From the NCBI RefSeq assembly GCF_030704825.1, contig NZ_JAUYNX010000003.1, positions 1-64,000 of the forward strand: a DNA stretch of 64,000 nucleotides. Reading direction: 5' to 3'. The DNA comes from Brevundimonas sp. (GTDB taxonomy: Bacteria; Pseudomonadota; Alphaproteobacteria; Caulobacterales; Caulobacteraceae). Positions 47,658 through 55,988 of the stretch are shown in pieces. Position 1 is the stretch's first letter, and every line of letters begins with the position of its first letter. The position numbers and the translations under genes were made by a program. Below the pieces are notes generated by a model that saw only the letters and a list, made by a program, of their open reading frames with translations, was not told the origin of the DNA and did not search any database.

Positions 47658-47803
47658 GGGTTCCTCCCGACCTGTGACGCCCTCTCGCGCCGTCCCGACC
47701 CTTGGTAGCCGACGGCGGGCCGCCTGGCGACCGGGCGGAACCTGACGTCGCATGGACCAAGACCCGCCTTCTCCACGGGCGCGACACCGGCTAAGGCATC
47801 CGC

Positions 47804-48229
47804 ATGATCGGAAGACTGAACCACGTCGGCGTCGCCACCCCCTCGATCGAGGCCAGCGTGGGGATGTATCGCGACCTGCTCGGCGCCACGAAGGCCCGCG
47901 AACCCTTCGACCTGCCGGCCCAGGGCGTGCGCGTCTGTTTCATCGACCTGCCCAACGCCCAGATCGAGCTGATCGAGCCGTTGGGCGACGACAGCCCGAT
48001 CCACGGCTTCCTCGCGAAGAATCCGAAGGGCGGCCAGCACCACGTCTGTTTCGAGGTCGAGGATATTCTGGTGGCGCGTGACGCGCTCCGGGCGAAGGGC
48101 GCGACCATCCTCGGCACGGGCGAGCCCCGCATCGGCGCCCATGGCACGCCGATCATCTTCGTCCATCCGAAGGACATGGGCGGGGTGCTGGTGGAACTGA
48201 TGGAAACGCCGAAAGCCGGAGATCACTGA
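47804..48229 (+). CDS. mce: Methylmalonyl-CoA epimerase
   Basis: A 141-residue VOC-fold enzyme that interconverts (R)- and (S)-methylmalonyl-CoA in propionyl-CoA metabolism. Metal ligands are in place: His in LNHVGVA, Gln/Glu in NAQIELIEP, His in GGQHHVCFEVED and Glu in VLVELME. It begins a run of small genes before proS; the methylmalonyl-CoA mutase is not in the window. Confidence 0.93.
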   Translation: MIGRLNHVGVATPSIEASVGMYRDLLGATKAREPFDLPAQGVRVCFIDLPNAQIELIEPLGDDSPIHGFLAKNPKGGQHHVCFEVEDILVARDALRAKGATILGTGEPRIGAHGTPIIFVHPKDMGGVLVELMETPKAGDH

Positions 48230-48493
48230 ATGCCCATCGGACCGTTCACCATCATCGCCATCTACATCGTCTGCTGGTGGGTCGTCCTGTTCGCCGTACT
48301 GCCGCTGGGGACGTCGAAGGAGCGGCACGATCCGCCGACCGACGGGGCCCAATGGGGGGCGCCGGACACGCCCGATCTGAAGCGAAAATTCATCACCACC
48401 ACCTGGGTCGCGGCCCTGCTGTGGCTGCTGGTGATGGGGCTGGTCTGGATCGGCTGGATGCCGCTTCCCGACCTGGCCCCGCCGACCGCGTGA
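48230..48493 (+). CDS. DUF1467 family membrane protein
   Basis: An 87-residue protein with two membrane helices (FTIIAIYIVCWWVVLFAVLP and TTTWVAALLWLLVMGLVWIG) and the family linker GTSKERHDPPTDGAQWGAPD. Function unknown. Its ATG follows the mce stop directly. This gene is commonly found after mce in Alphaproteobacteria. Confidence 0.88.
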   Translation: MPIGPFTIIAIYIVCWWVVLFAVLPLGTSKERHDPPTDGAQWGAPDTPDLKRKFITTTWVAALLWLLVMGLVWIGWMPLPDLAPPTA

Positions 48494-48497
48494 CGCC

Positions 48498-48836
48498 ATG
48501 ACCGACCGGCTGCTGCTGCTCAATCCCGGCTGGACCGACGACGAGGGCGGGCCCTGGTACTGCCCCGCCGGGGCGGTCATCGAGGGCGTTCTGGCCTTCC
48601 ATCCGGCGCTGCGGGACCAGCTGGAGATCCGTTATCTCGACCATCCGCGCCCGCGCCCGGCGGTGATCGACCTGGTCGGCGAGGACCACCAGGGCTGCCC
48701 GATCCTGGTGCTGGACGGGACCTTCGACTGGCCCGACGCCCGGACCTCGGAGACGACCGGCCGCCGCTTCCTCCAGGACGAGGCCATCATCCCCTATCTG
48801 GCGGCCCGATACGGCATCGCGCGGCCGCATCCCTGA
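48498..48836 (+). CDS. DUF3088 family protein
   Basis: A 112-residue protein with a thioredoxin-fold outline: WYCPAGAVIEGVLAFHP resembles an active-site region with one Cys, and a second Cys lies in DHQGCPILVLDG. The pattern fits DUF3088. No redox CxxC is present. Start ATG 48498 is 4 bases past the previous stop. Confidence 0.8.
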   Translation: MTDRLLLLNPGWTDDEGGPWYCPAGAVIEGVLAFHPALRDQLEIRYLDHPRPRPAVIDLVGEDHQGCPILVLDGTFDWPDARTSETTGRRFLQDEAIIPYLAARYGIARPHP

Positions 48837-48926
48837 ACCCTTTCCGCGCGTTTGTGACGACCGCCTAGCTTTCGCCCCGTCCGAGCGGCTAAAGCGGGGC
48901 TTCACCTCTGTCCCCGGATTCCGCCC

Positions 48927-50243
48927 ATGCGCCTGTCGCGCTATTTCCTGCCCACGCTCAAAGAAGCGCCTTCGGACGCCCAGATCGTTTCGCACCAGCT
49001 GATGCTGCGCGCCGGCCTGATCAAACAGGAGGCCGCCGGCATCTACGCCTGGCTGCCGCTGGGCCTGCGGGTGCTGAACCGGATCGAGCAGATCGTGCGC
49101 GAGGAGCAGGAGCGGGCAGGGGCCGTCGAGCTGCTGATGCCCACCCTCCAGCTCGCCGACCTGTGGCGCGAGAGCGGCCGCTACGACGCCTACGGCCCCG
49201 AGATGCTGCGTATCACCGACCGGCACGAGCGCGAACTGCTCTACGGACCCACCAACGAGGAGATGATCACCGACATCTTCCGCGGCTTCGTGAAGAGCTA
49301 CAAGGCGCTGCCCCTGAACCTCTTCCACATCCAGTGGAAATTCCGCGACGAGCGCCGCCCGCGCTTCGGCGTCATGCGCGGACGCGAATTCCTGATGAAG
49401 GACGCCTATTCCTTCGACATCGACGAGGCCTCGGCCCGCAAGGCCTACAACCGCATGTTCGTGGCCTACCTCAACACCTTCGCCCGTATGGGGCTGAAGG
49501 CCGTGCCGATGCGCGCCGACACTGGCCCGATCGGCGGCGACCTGAGCCACGAGTTCATCGTCCTGGCCGACACCGGCGAAAGCCAGGTGTTCTGCGACCG
49601 CAAGCTGGTCGAGATGCCGGCGCCCGGCGCCGGCGTCGACTGGGACGACCTGCAGGCCCTCGTCGACGAGCGCACCGGCCTGTACGCCGCCACCGAGGAA
49701 ATGCACGACGCGGCCCGCTTCGAAAGCGAGACGGCCGAGGCCGACCGACTGACCGCGCGCGGCATCGAGGTCGGGCACATCTTCTATTTCGGCACCAAAT
49801 ATTCGGCCCCGATGAAGGCCCATGTCGCCGGGCCCGACGGCAAGGACACGCCCGTGCACATGGGCAGCTACGGCGTCGGCGTGTCGCGCCTGCTGGGCGC
49901 CATCATCGAGGCCAGCCACGACGCGAACGGCATCATCTGGCCGGACGCCGTGGCCCCGTTCGACGTGGTGGTCATCAACCTGCGCGCCAACGACGAGGCG
50001 GTCTGCGCCGCTTGCGAGGAGGCCGTCGCCAGGCTCGAAGCCCTCGGCAAGACGGTGCTCTACGACGACACCGACGAACGGCCGGGCGGGAAATTCGCCA
50101 CCGCCGACCTGATCGGCATCCCGTGGCAGTTGACCATCGGACCCAAGGGCGTGGCCGAGGGCGTGGTCGAGCTGAAGCGCCGGGCGACCGGCGACAAGGT
50201 CTCCGTCCCGCTGGACGAGGCGCTGGCGAAGGTGGGCGGATGA
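48927..50243 (+). CDS. proS: Proline--tRNA ligase (short alphaproteobacterial type)
   Basis: A 438-residue class II synthetase. [20 protein letters not shown] and motif 2 [20 protein letters not shown] are clear; motif 3 is in [20 protein letters not shown]. The large editing insertion of E. coli ProS is absent, as is typical of the alphaproteobacterial form, so Ala-tRNA-Pro must be cleared otherwise. The stop overlaps the lolC start by 4 bases. Confidence 0.97.
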   Translation: MRLSRYFLPTLKEAPSDAQIVSHQLMLRAGLIKQEAAGIYAWLPLGLRVLNRIEQIVREEQERAGAVELLMPTLQLADLWRESGRYDAYGPEMLRITDRHERELLYGPTNEEMITDIFRGFVKSYKALPLNLFHIQWKFRDERRPRFGVMRGREFLMKDAYSFDIDEASARKAYNRMFVAYLNTFARMGLKAVPMRADTGPIGGDLSHEFIVLADTGESQVFCDRKLVEMPAPGAGVDWDDLQALVDERTGLYAATEEMHDAARFESETAEADRLTARGIEVGHIFYFGTKYSAPMKAHVAGPDGKDTPVHMGSYGVGVSRLLGAIIEASHDANGIIWPDAVAPFDVVVINLRANDEAVCAACEEAVARLEALGKTVLYDDTDERPGGKFATADLIGIPWQLTIGPKGVAEGVVELKRRATGDKVSVPLDEALAKVGG

Positions 50244-51544
50244 CGGACGTCGCGGCGGTTCCGAAGCCGGCCAAACCCGCCGGCCCCTTCTCGGCCTGGG
50301 AGTTCGAGCTGGCGCTGCGCTATCTGCGCGCCCGGCGGAAGGAGGGCGGCATCGCCCTGATCGCCATTATCTCCTATGTCGCCATCGCCCTGGCGGTGAT
50401 GGCCCTGATCGTGGTGATGAGCATCATGGCCGGGTTCCGCAGCGAATTGCTGGACCGGATGCTGTCCTTCAACGGCCATATGTACGTCCAGGGGCAGGTG
50501 CTGGTCAGTCCCGACCGCGAGGCGGCCGTGACGCGCATCGCCGCCGTGCCGGGGGTGGCCAGCGTCTCTCCCCTGACCGAGAACCAGAGCCTGGTGCGCG
50601 CGGCCGGCCAGACCACCGGCGCGATCGTGCGCGGCATCCGCCCGCAGGACCTGGACTCGATGTCCTATGTCTATGACAGCCTGACGCCCGAGGCCCGCCG
50701 CGGCTTCGGCCGGGGCGCGTACGGCGGGGACGACATCATCATCGGCAAGGCCCTGGCCGACGGGCTGGGCCTGCGGGTCGGCGACCCGGTCACCCTCTAT
50801 TCCCCCACCGGCGCCGACAGCGCCTTCGGCAATCTGGGCGGGCTGGAGAAGACCTATCGCGTCGGCGGGGTGTTCACCTCGGGCGCCGCCGATTTCGACC
50901 GCGCCTATATGTTCATGCCGCTCGAACAGGCCCAGCTGTTCTTCGGCAAGGAGGGCGTCTGGGACGTCATCGAGCTCAAGGTCGACGCGCCCGACCGGGT
51001 CGCCGAGCTGATCCAGCCGGTGCGCGAGGCCGCGGGCCCCAGCGCCCTGGTCAGCGACTGGCGCGACAAGCTGGCTGCCTTCTGGGGCGCGCTGAAGGTC
51101 GAGCGGGTGGCGATGAGCATCATCCTCGGCCTGGTCGTGGCCATCGCCGCCCTCAACATCATCTCCGGCATCGTCATGCTGGTGAAGAACAAGACCCGCG
51201 ACATCGCCATCCTCAGGACCGTCGGGGCCAGCCAGTCGTCGATGCTGCGCATCTTCTTCATCGCCGGCGCGGCCATCGGCGTGGCCGGCACCATCACCGG
51301 CCTGGTGGTGGGGCTGGTGTTCTGCCTCAACATCGCGGCCATCCAGCATTTCCTTGAGGCCCTGCTGGGCGTCCAGCTGTTCAACGCCGACGTCTACATG
51401 CTGGACTCCATCCCGGCCGAGGTCGACGCCATGGACGTGATCTGGGTCACCCTGTGGTCCGTCTTCATGTCGTGCGTGGCCTCGCTGCTGCCGTCCTGGC
51501 GGGCGGCGAAAATGGATCCGGTCGAGGCCCTGCGCTATGAGTAA
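50240..51544 (+). CDS. lolC: Lipoprotein-releasing ABC transporter permease LolC/E-type
   Basis: A 434-residue inner-membrane subunit. The first helix ([20 protein letters not shown]) is followed by a periplasmic domain near residues 60-280 and three helices at the end ([40 protein letters not shown]). The coupling motif [20 protein letters not shown] is present. There is one permease gene here, so the transporter is probably a homodimer with LolD. It moves mature lipoproteins to LolA. The stop overlaps lolD by 8 bases. Confidence 0.95.
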   Translation: MTDVAAVPKPAKPAGPFSAWEFELALRYLRARRKEGGIALIAIISYVAIALAVMALIVVMSIMAGFRSELLDRMLSFNGHMYVQGQVLVSPDREAAVTRIAAVPGVASVSPLTENQSLVRAAGQTTGAIVRGIRPQDLDSMSYVYDSLTPEARRGFGRGAYGGDDIIIGKALADGLGLRVGDPVTLYSPTGADSAFGNLGGLEKTYRVGGVFTSGAADFDRAYMFMPLEQAQLFFGKEGVWDVIELKVDAPDRVAELIQPVREAAGPSALVSDWRDKLAAFWGALKVERVAMSIILGLVVAIAALNIISGIVMLVKNKTRDIAILRTVGASQSSMLRIFFIAGAAIGVAGTITGLVVGLVFCLNIAAIQHFLEALLGVQLFNADVYMLDSIPAEVDAMDVIWVTLWSVFMSCVASLLPSWRAAKMDPVEALRYE

Positions 51545-52256
51545 GCCCGTCCTCTCCATGCGCCCCGTCCTTTCCGTAAGGAATGTGACCCGCACCTATG
51601 ACTCCGCAGCCGGTCCCCTGACCGTGCTCAAGGGCGTCGATCTCGACGTCATGCCGGGCGAGGTGGTCGGCCTGATCGGGCCGTCCGGCTCGGGCAAGTC
51701 CAGCCTGCTGCACGCCGCCGGCCTGCTGGAGCGGCCGACCTCGGGCGAGATCCGTATCGACGGCCAGGACGTCGGCGGCCTCGACGAGCGGGCGCGGACC
51801 CATATCCGCCTCGCCAGCATCGGCTTCGTCTACCAGTTCCACCACCTGCTGGCCGAGTTCGACGCGCGCGACAACGTCGCCCTGCCGCTGCGCATCGCCG
51901 GCGTCGGTCAGGCCCAGGCCCGCGAGCGGGCCTCGGAGGTGCTGACCGCCCTGGGCCTCGGCGAGCGCCTGACCCACCAGCCGGCCCAGATGTCGGGCGG
52001 CGAACAGCAGCGCGTCGCCGTGGCCCGCGCCCTGGCCAATCGCCCGCGCCTGCTGCTGGCCGACGAGCCGACCGGCAACCTCGACCCCGCCACCAGCCAG
52101 ACGGTGTTCGAGGCCCTGCACAGCCTGGTGAAGAAGACCGGCGTCGCCGCCCTGATCGCGACCCACAACATGGAGCTGGCCGGCCATATGGACCGCGTCT
52201 TCGCCCTCAAGGACGGCCATCTCGAAGAGCGTCCCGCCGAGAGCCACGCCTACTGA
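51537..52256 (+). CDS. lolD: Lipoprotein-releasing ABC transporter ATPase LolD
   Basis: A 239-residue ABC ATPase. Walker [13 protein letters not shown] near residue 50, signature MSGGEQQR, Walker B LLLADEPTGNLD and the switch His in IATHNME. Full length. The ATG at 51537 lies within lolC; an ATG at 51558 (MRPVLSVRN) could be used as well. It completes the proS-lolC-lolD unit. Confidence 0.96.
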   Translation: MSKPVLSMRPVLSVRNVTRTYDSAAGPLTVLKGVDLDVMPGEVVGLIGPSGSGKSSLLHAAGLLERPTSGEIRIDGQDVGGLDERARTHIRLASIGFVYQFHHLLAEFDARDNVALPLRIAGVGQAQARERASEVLTALGLGERLTHQPAQMSGGEQQRVAVARALANRPRLLLADEPTGNLDPATSQTVFEALHSLVKKTGVAALIATHNMELAGHMDRVFALKDGHLEERPAESHAY

Positions 52257-52278
52257 CGTCGTCGTGCTAGGGTCGCCC

Positions 52279-52698
52279 ATGACCGACGCCATCCAGGCCC
52301 ATCTGACGGCGGCGCGCGAAGCCCTGGCCGAAGGCCGCGCGGTCGACGCCCGCAACAGCTACGCCCGCGCCGCCGCCCTCAGCCGCGAGAGCGGCGCGCC
52401 CCTGCTGCAGGCCCACGCCCTGCGCCATCTGTCCGACATCGACCGCGAGGCGGATCACCTCGAACAGGCGCTGGCCCACGCCGAACAGGCGGCGGCCCTG
52501 TATCGCGCCAACGGGCAGGGCGCCTCGCTCGACATGGCCAACGCCCTGCGGCTGAAGGCGCTGGCGCTCGACGGTCTGCGCCGCCCCGGTCCGGCGACAG
52601 CGGTCTGGCGCGAGGCCCGGGACCTGTACGCCGCCGCGGAGGTCGCGGCCGGGGTCGCCGAATGCGAACGCCGACTCAAGGGGGCCGTCGAGGACTAA
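52279..52698 (+). CDS. TPR-like helical protein of unknown function
   Basis: A 139-residue all-helical protein with TPR-type spacing (AREALAEGRAVDARNSYARA; LEQALAHAEQAAALYRANGQ; ANALRLKALALDGLRRPGPA). No signal peptide. ATG 52279 is preferred to the GTG at 52264. It follows lolD by 22 bases and may share its transcript. Role unknown. Confidence 0.75.
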   Translation: MTDAIQAHLTAAREALAEGRAVDARNSYARAAALSRESGAPLLQAHALRHLSDIDREADHLEQALAHAEQAAALYRANGQGASLDMANALRLKALALDGLRRPGPATAVWREARDLYAAAEVAAGVAECERRLKGAVED

Positions 52699-52782
52699 GC
52701 CCCTTTCGCCAACGGCGGTTACATATTGGCGTCCCCCCGCCGCCGGGGTTAGGCTCATCCCTTCCCGAACGGAGTCCGCGCC

Positions 52783-53322
52783 ATGTCCCGTCGTCTCGCA
52801 TTCCTCGCTGTTGCCACCGGTGTCATCGCTCTCGCGGCCTGCGATCCGGCCCAGCCCCCCGAACCCGCCGACGCCCCGCCGGAAGCGCCCGCCACCGCCA
52901 TCACCCCGACCGCCGCCGCCGACATCCCCGAGGCGGTCCGGGCCGTCGTCCTGGCCGCGCGCCCGGGCATGGTCATCGCCGAGGGCGAGCTGAAGGAGCG
53001 GGAAGGGCGGCGCTACTACGACGTCGAGGGAACCTTGGACGGCGCCGAGCTCGAGCTGGACCTGCTGGAGACCCCCGCGGGCTGGCAGGTGGTGGAGATC
53101 CAGCGCGACCTGCCGTGGACGGCGGTTCCGGCGCCCGTCCGCGCCGCCGCCGGCGCCGCGCGCGCCGGCTTCGTCCCGGTGCGGATCATCGAGAGCGTCC
53201 AGACCGGGGACGGCGCGGTCATCTACGAACTGTTCGCCGACGGCCAGCCCGCGACCCCGGCGCTGGAGGTGCGTTCGGCCGGGGGACGGGTCGAGGTGCT
53301 GACCGAGACCTGGCCGCACTGA
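52783..53322 (+). CDS. PepSY-like lipoprotein
   Basis: A 179-residue protein. The signal MSRRLAFLAVATGVIALAAC ends in the lipobox LAAC. After a Pro/Ala linker come two copies of a PepSY-like beta-alpha unit: IPEAVRAVVLAARPGMVIAE ... YYDVEGTLDGAELELDLLE and VPAPVRAAAGAARAGFVPVR ... AVIYELFADG. PepSY folds often inhibit or chaperone peptidases; a target cannot be named. ATG 52783 is well placed. Confidence 0.8.
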   Translation: MSRRLAFLAVATGVIALAACDPAQPPEPADAPPEAPATAITPTAAADIPEAVRAVVLAARPGMVIAEGELKEREGRRYYDVEGTLDGAELELDLLETPAGWQVVEIQRDLPWTAVPAPVRAAAGAARAGFVPVRIIESVQTGDGAVIYELFADGQPATPALEVRSAGGRVEVLTETWPH

Positions 53323-53340
53323 TGGCCGGGCGGCGCGCGA

Positions 53341-53415
53341 CCGTCATCCTCGGGCTTGACCCGAGGATGACGGCGAAGGAGGAGGGTCGGGTCCCGGCTT
53401 TCGCCGGGATGAGCG
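53341..53415. repeat. REP-like double hairpin
   Basis: A perfect 14-bp stem, CCGTCATCCTCGGG facing CCCGAGGATGACGG with a 5-base loop, is followed at 53390-53415 by the same 26-base arm as in the rpsB-tsf spacer. It lies just past the lipoprotein gene and just past the end of the convergent 39-residue gene. Confidence 0.8.
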
Positions 53416-53427
53416 GTATCTGTGGGC

Positions 53428-53547
53428 CTACTTCTTCCCGGGCGGCGTCGTGAACGGCGAGCTGCTCCCGACCGACACGGACGGCTTGGGCTTCTCGGCC
53501 TTGGGTTTGCGGACTTCCTTGTTGCTCTTCACTTGACCCTTGGCCAT
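53428..53547 (-). CDS. 39-residue basic protein
   Basis: ATG 53547 follows GCAGGAGAACGGCC, a strong ribosome site. The 39-residue product begins MAKGQVKSNKEVRKPKAEKP and ends SSSPFTTPPGKK. It is Lys-rich, unstructured and without a membrane segment. I recall short MAKGQxxSNKExKKPK proteins in other Alphaproteobacteria, function unknown. The IS1595 element was inserted upstream of this gene, between it and the sidA-like gene. Confidence 0.7.
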   Translation of the reverse strand: MAKGQVKSNKEVRKPKAEKPKPSVSVGSSSPFTTPPGKK

Positions 53548-53644
53548 GGCCGTTCTCCTGCGACGCCGCCGCCGGGAGGGCGGATGGTGGCGTTCGCCCT
53601 ATCCTACAGACGCGGGCGTGTCGTGTTCACCTGAAATGCTCTTG

Positions 53645-53668
53645 GGCAATAGTATACTTGACAAAGCA
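53645..53668 (+). repeat. Left terminal inverted repeat of the IS1595 element
   Basis: Starts GGCAATAG and continues TATACTTGACAAAGCA. It differs from the right end at three positions. Confidence 0.92.
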
Positions 53669-53706
53669 ACGTTGAATCCGTAGGGTTTTCCTACTGGAGC
53701 CCGACG

Positions 53707-54645
53707 ATGAACCTGACCGATCCGATCTTCACCGACGCCGACAAAGCCCGCGCCCATCTGGAGCAAACCCGCTGGCCCCATGGCCCGGTCTGCCCTCACT
53801 GTGGCGTGGTCAACGAAGCGACCGCGATCAAGGGCCGTAGCGCCCGCGCTGGCCTCTACCAGTGCAACGCCTGCCGCGACCAGTTCACCATCACGGTCGG
53901 GACCGTCTTCGAGCGCTCTAAGGTGCCGCTGAACAAGTGGCTGCTGGCCACCTACCTGATGGCCTCCAGCAAGAAGGGCATCAGCGCCCACCAGATCGGC
54001 CGCACCCTTGGCGTGACCTACAAGACCGCGTGGTTCATGTGCCACCGCATCCGCGAAGCCATGACCGAACAGAACCCCGGCCCCATGGGCGGCCCTGACA
54101 AGACCATTGAAGTCGATGAAACTTACGTCGGCGGCAAAGAGGCCAACAAGCACGTCAGCAAGCGCAAGTATCACTGCGGGTCGGGAGCCAAACAGGCCGT
54201 CGTCACCCTCGTTGAGCGCGACGGTCGCGCCCGCTCGTTCCATGTCGCCAACGTCAACGCCAAGACGCTGCGCCCGCTGATCGTCACTCAGGTTCACCGC
54301 TCCAGCTACCTGATGACGGACGGCGCGACCTTCTACCGCAAGACCGGTAAGGAGTACGCCAGCCACGGCGCGGTGGATCACAATCGCGGTGAGTACGTCC
54401 GCGAGGGCAAGACCCACTCCAACACCGCCGAAAACTTCTTCTCCATCCTCAAGCGCGGCATCATCGGGACGTTCCACCACGTCTCCGAAGCCCACCTGAA
54501 GCGCTATCTGGCGGAGTTCGATTTCCGCTACTCCAACCGCGTTGGCCTTGGCGTCAACGACACCATGCGCACCGACGAAGCCCTCCGTGGCATCGGCGGC
54601 AAGCGCCTGATGTATCGGCGGGCTGGTGAAGCCGCGTACGCTTAA
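53707..54645 (+). CDS. IS1595 (ISXO2-like) transposase
   Basis: A 312-residue transposase. The N-terminal zinc ribbon has CPHC and CNAC (residues 26-60), followed by an HTH (GISAHQIGRTLGVTYKTAWF) and the catalytic core with first Asp in IEVDETYVGG, second Asp in LMTDGATFYRK and the Asn/Glu region HSNTAENFFSILKRGIIGTF. The frame is intact, so the element could still be mobile. The start ATG follows CTGGAGCCCGACG. Confidence 0.95.
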   Translation: MNLTDPIFTDADKARAHLEQTRWPHGPVCPHCGVVNEATAIKGRSARAGLYQCNACRDQFTITVGTVFERSKVPLNKWLLATYLMASSKKGISAHQIGRTLGVTYKTAWFMCHRIREAMTEQNPGPMGGPDKTIEVDETYVGGKEANKHVSKRKYHCGSGAKQAVVTLVERDGRARSFHVANVNAKTLRPLIVTQVHRSSYLMTDGATFYRKTGKEYASHGAVDHNRGEYVREGKTHSNTAENFFSILKRGIIGTFHHVSEAHLKRYLAEFDFRYSNRVGLGVNDTMRTDEALRGIGGKRLMYRRAGEAAYA

Positions 54646-54704
54646 GCAGAAGGTTAGGCGTATCCTCAAGCTTCGCGCTAACCTTCGCCGAACGGAGGAA
54701 CGCG

Positions 54705-55181
54705 ATGCCTGATCCGATTACCGTGATGACCGGCCTGGGCGCGATAAGGACCGCGCTCGACATAACCAAGACGCTGTCGGATGCGCGCGATTCCACCAAG
54801 CTGCTGGCGGTGAAGCTCGAACTGCAAGGCCTCCTGCTGGAGGCCCAAGAGGCGCAGTCGGCGTTGGCCAGCCAGAAACGCGAGCTTGAAGAACGCATCC
54901 GACAGTTTGAAACATGGGAAGGCGAGAAGGAGCGCTACCAGCTTCAACAGATCGGGCGCGGAACCTTCGCCTACACGCTGAAGGCGGAGGCCCAAGGCTC
55001 CGAACCTCCGCATATGATTTGTCCAACCTGCTACGAGCATGGGCGAAAATCCATTCTTCAGGCGGGGGAGATTTTCTCGGGCCAGCGCTCTCACGGGTGC
55101 CCGGTATGCCAGACTGTAGTGGCAGGGACTATTCAGCCGCTGGAGCCGCTACCGGCCCGAGATATCCCCGGCATCGTCTGA
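54705..55181 (+). CDS. Passenger protein with coiled coil and zinc ribbon
   Basis: A 158-residue protein. The first part (PDPITVMTGLGAIRTALDIT) is helical, then comes a coiled coil of about 45 residues (LLEAQEAQSALASQKRELEE). A C-terminal zinc ribbon is marked by CPTC and CPVC. Proteins of this build occur in phage and transposon cargo; function unknown. The strong site GGAGGA lies 8 bases before ATG 54705. It sits between the transposase and the HEPN-like gene. Confidence 0.75.
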   Translation: MPDPITVMTGLGAIRTALDITKTLSDARDSTKLLAVKLELQGLLLEAQEAQSALASQKRELEERIRQFETWEGEKERYQLQQIGRGTFAYTLKAEAQGSEPPHMICPTCYEHGRKSILQAGEIFSGQRSHGCPVCQTVVAGTIQPLEPLPARDIPGIV

Positions 55182-55307
55182 CGGCTTCTTCCTCTCATGC
55201 GGCTTGTGCGGCGTGTTCACGAGGTTCCGCAGAACCCGCTCAAACTCGGCATCGTCTTCTGGCGATTCAGGCTTAGGGTCGCTTTTTTCCGGAACAGGGG
55301 CCGTCAT
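55149..55307 (-). CDS. Small passenger protein with a PHK-like tail, antisense start
   Basis: ATG 55307 gives a 52-residue product with the ordered segment DDAEFERVLRNLVNTPHKPH, then ERKKP. I recall short proteins with this kind of RVLRNLVNTPPKPHK tail scattered in Alphaproteobacteria, so I think the frame is real. It has a weak ribosome site. The start codon overlaps, on opposite strands, the ATG of the HEPN-like gene (CATG), and its end overlaps the previous gene by 33 bases. A longer frame to 55391 exists. Confidence 0.5.
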   Translation of the reverse strand: MTAPVPEKSDPKPESPEDDAEFERVLRNLVNTPHKPHERKKPSDDAGDISGR

Positions 55308-55852
55308 GTCCGATGATTTTCCATACAAAAGTGCGGACGATCTCAACAAACGTATTAGCGAATCTGTTTCTGCCTTGGAGATGCCGGGCACTGGCGAGTT
55401 CGCTAAGCAGATAGGGGTGATTATCGGCTGGTTTGCCTTGATTGAACCCCTCTTACCAAAAGCACTCGCTCACGTTGGAACAATGAGGCCCGAAGTCGCC
55501 GAACGCATGATGACCCACTTGCGGGCGCCATCATTGCGGATTGGTCTGCTCGAAGCTGCCATCAAGGGAGTACCCGCGGGGATCGAAAAAGAAGTTGCCT
55601 CTTATATCAAAGGACATATCAAACCGCGCCAACGACACTCGCAATCTGTACGCGCACGCAAAATATGTCTTTTTAGGCGAGTTTATTATAGTGCCGTTCC
55701 ACAAAATTGAGGATCAACGACCGGTTCTTCTGTCTGCGATCAAGGCTCATGCGCAGGAAATGAAGACCATATACTACGAGCTTCTATCAATACTGGACGA
55801 TGGCCTCCTGCCGCCAAAACTGCACAAGCGATTGTCTCGACAATTCGGCTAG
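55306..55852 (+). pseudogene. HEPN-like passenger gene broken by a +1 frameshift
   Basis: From ATG 55306 frame 1 runs to 55710 as a helical protein (EFAKQIGVIIGWFALIEPLL). From about 55620 the better reading is frame 2, which continues to TAG 55850-55852 and holds NDTRNLYAHAKYVF, a match to the Rx4H HEPN ribonuclease motif (RNxxxH form). Dropping one A from the AAA at 55620-55622 joins the two frames into a 181-residue protein. Either the gene is inactivated, or the base is a sequencing error, or the shift is programmed. The A+T content is high. Confidence 0.6.
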
Positions 55853-55979
55853 CGGTCGCGTCTCCCAACCCACAATACGCATCGACCCCCGCCTCGATCA
55901 TAGCGGGGGTCACTTCGATAGCACCGGCCTGTCCCGAGGAATCATCGTGGCTGGCGGGCTGCTTTGTCAAGTATATCAT
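55740..55979 (-). CDS. Small passenger ORF starting inside the right terminal repeat
   Basis: ATG 55979 lies within the right inverted repeat, so the first residues MIYLTKQ are encoded by it. The 79-residue product contains EVTPAMIEAGVDAYCGLGDA, a pattern I recall from small ITPEMIEAG-type proteins of Alphaproteobacteria. Its ribosome site (AGCAGG) partly falls in the host flank. The last 38 codons overlap the HEPN-like gene on the other strand, so the C-terminus may be degenerate. Confidence 0.5.
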   Translation of the reverse strand: MIYLTKQPASHDDSSGQAGAIEVTPAMIEAGVDAYCGLGDATASRIVETIACAVLAAGGHRPVLIEARSIWSSFPAHEP

Positions 55980-55983
55980 TACC
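55960..55983 (-). repeat. Right terminal inverted repeat of the IS1595 element
   Basis: Read inwards it starts GGTAATGA and continues TATACTTGACAAAGCA. The ATG in TAATGA is the start of the minus-strand passenger ORF. Confidence 0.92.
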
Positions 55984-55988
55984 TGCTC

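Larger units (their letters stand above)
53645..55983 (+). mobile_element. IS1595-family transposon with passenger genes, complete
   Basis: The element spans 2,339 bp. Its 24-bp terminal inverted repeats match at 21 positions and share the core TATACTTGACAAAGCA. It is bounded by a perfect 8-bp target duplication, TGCTCTTG, at 53637-53644 and 55984-55991, the length known for IS1595 elements. It holds a transposase, a zinc-ribbon coiled-coil gene, a frameshifted HEPN-like gene and two antisense small ORFs. The right third is clearly richer in A+T than the chromosome. The duplication being perfect suggests a recent insertion. Confidence 0.95.
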
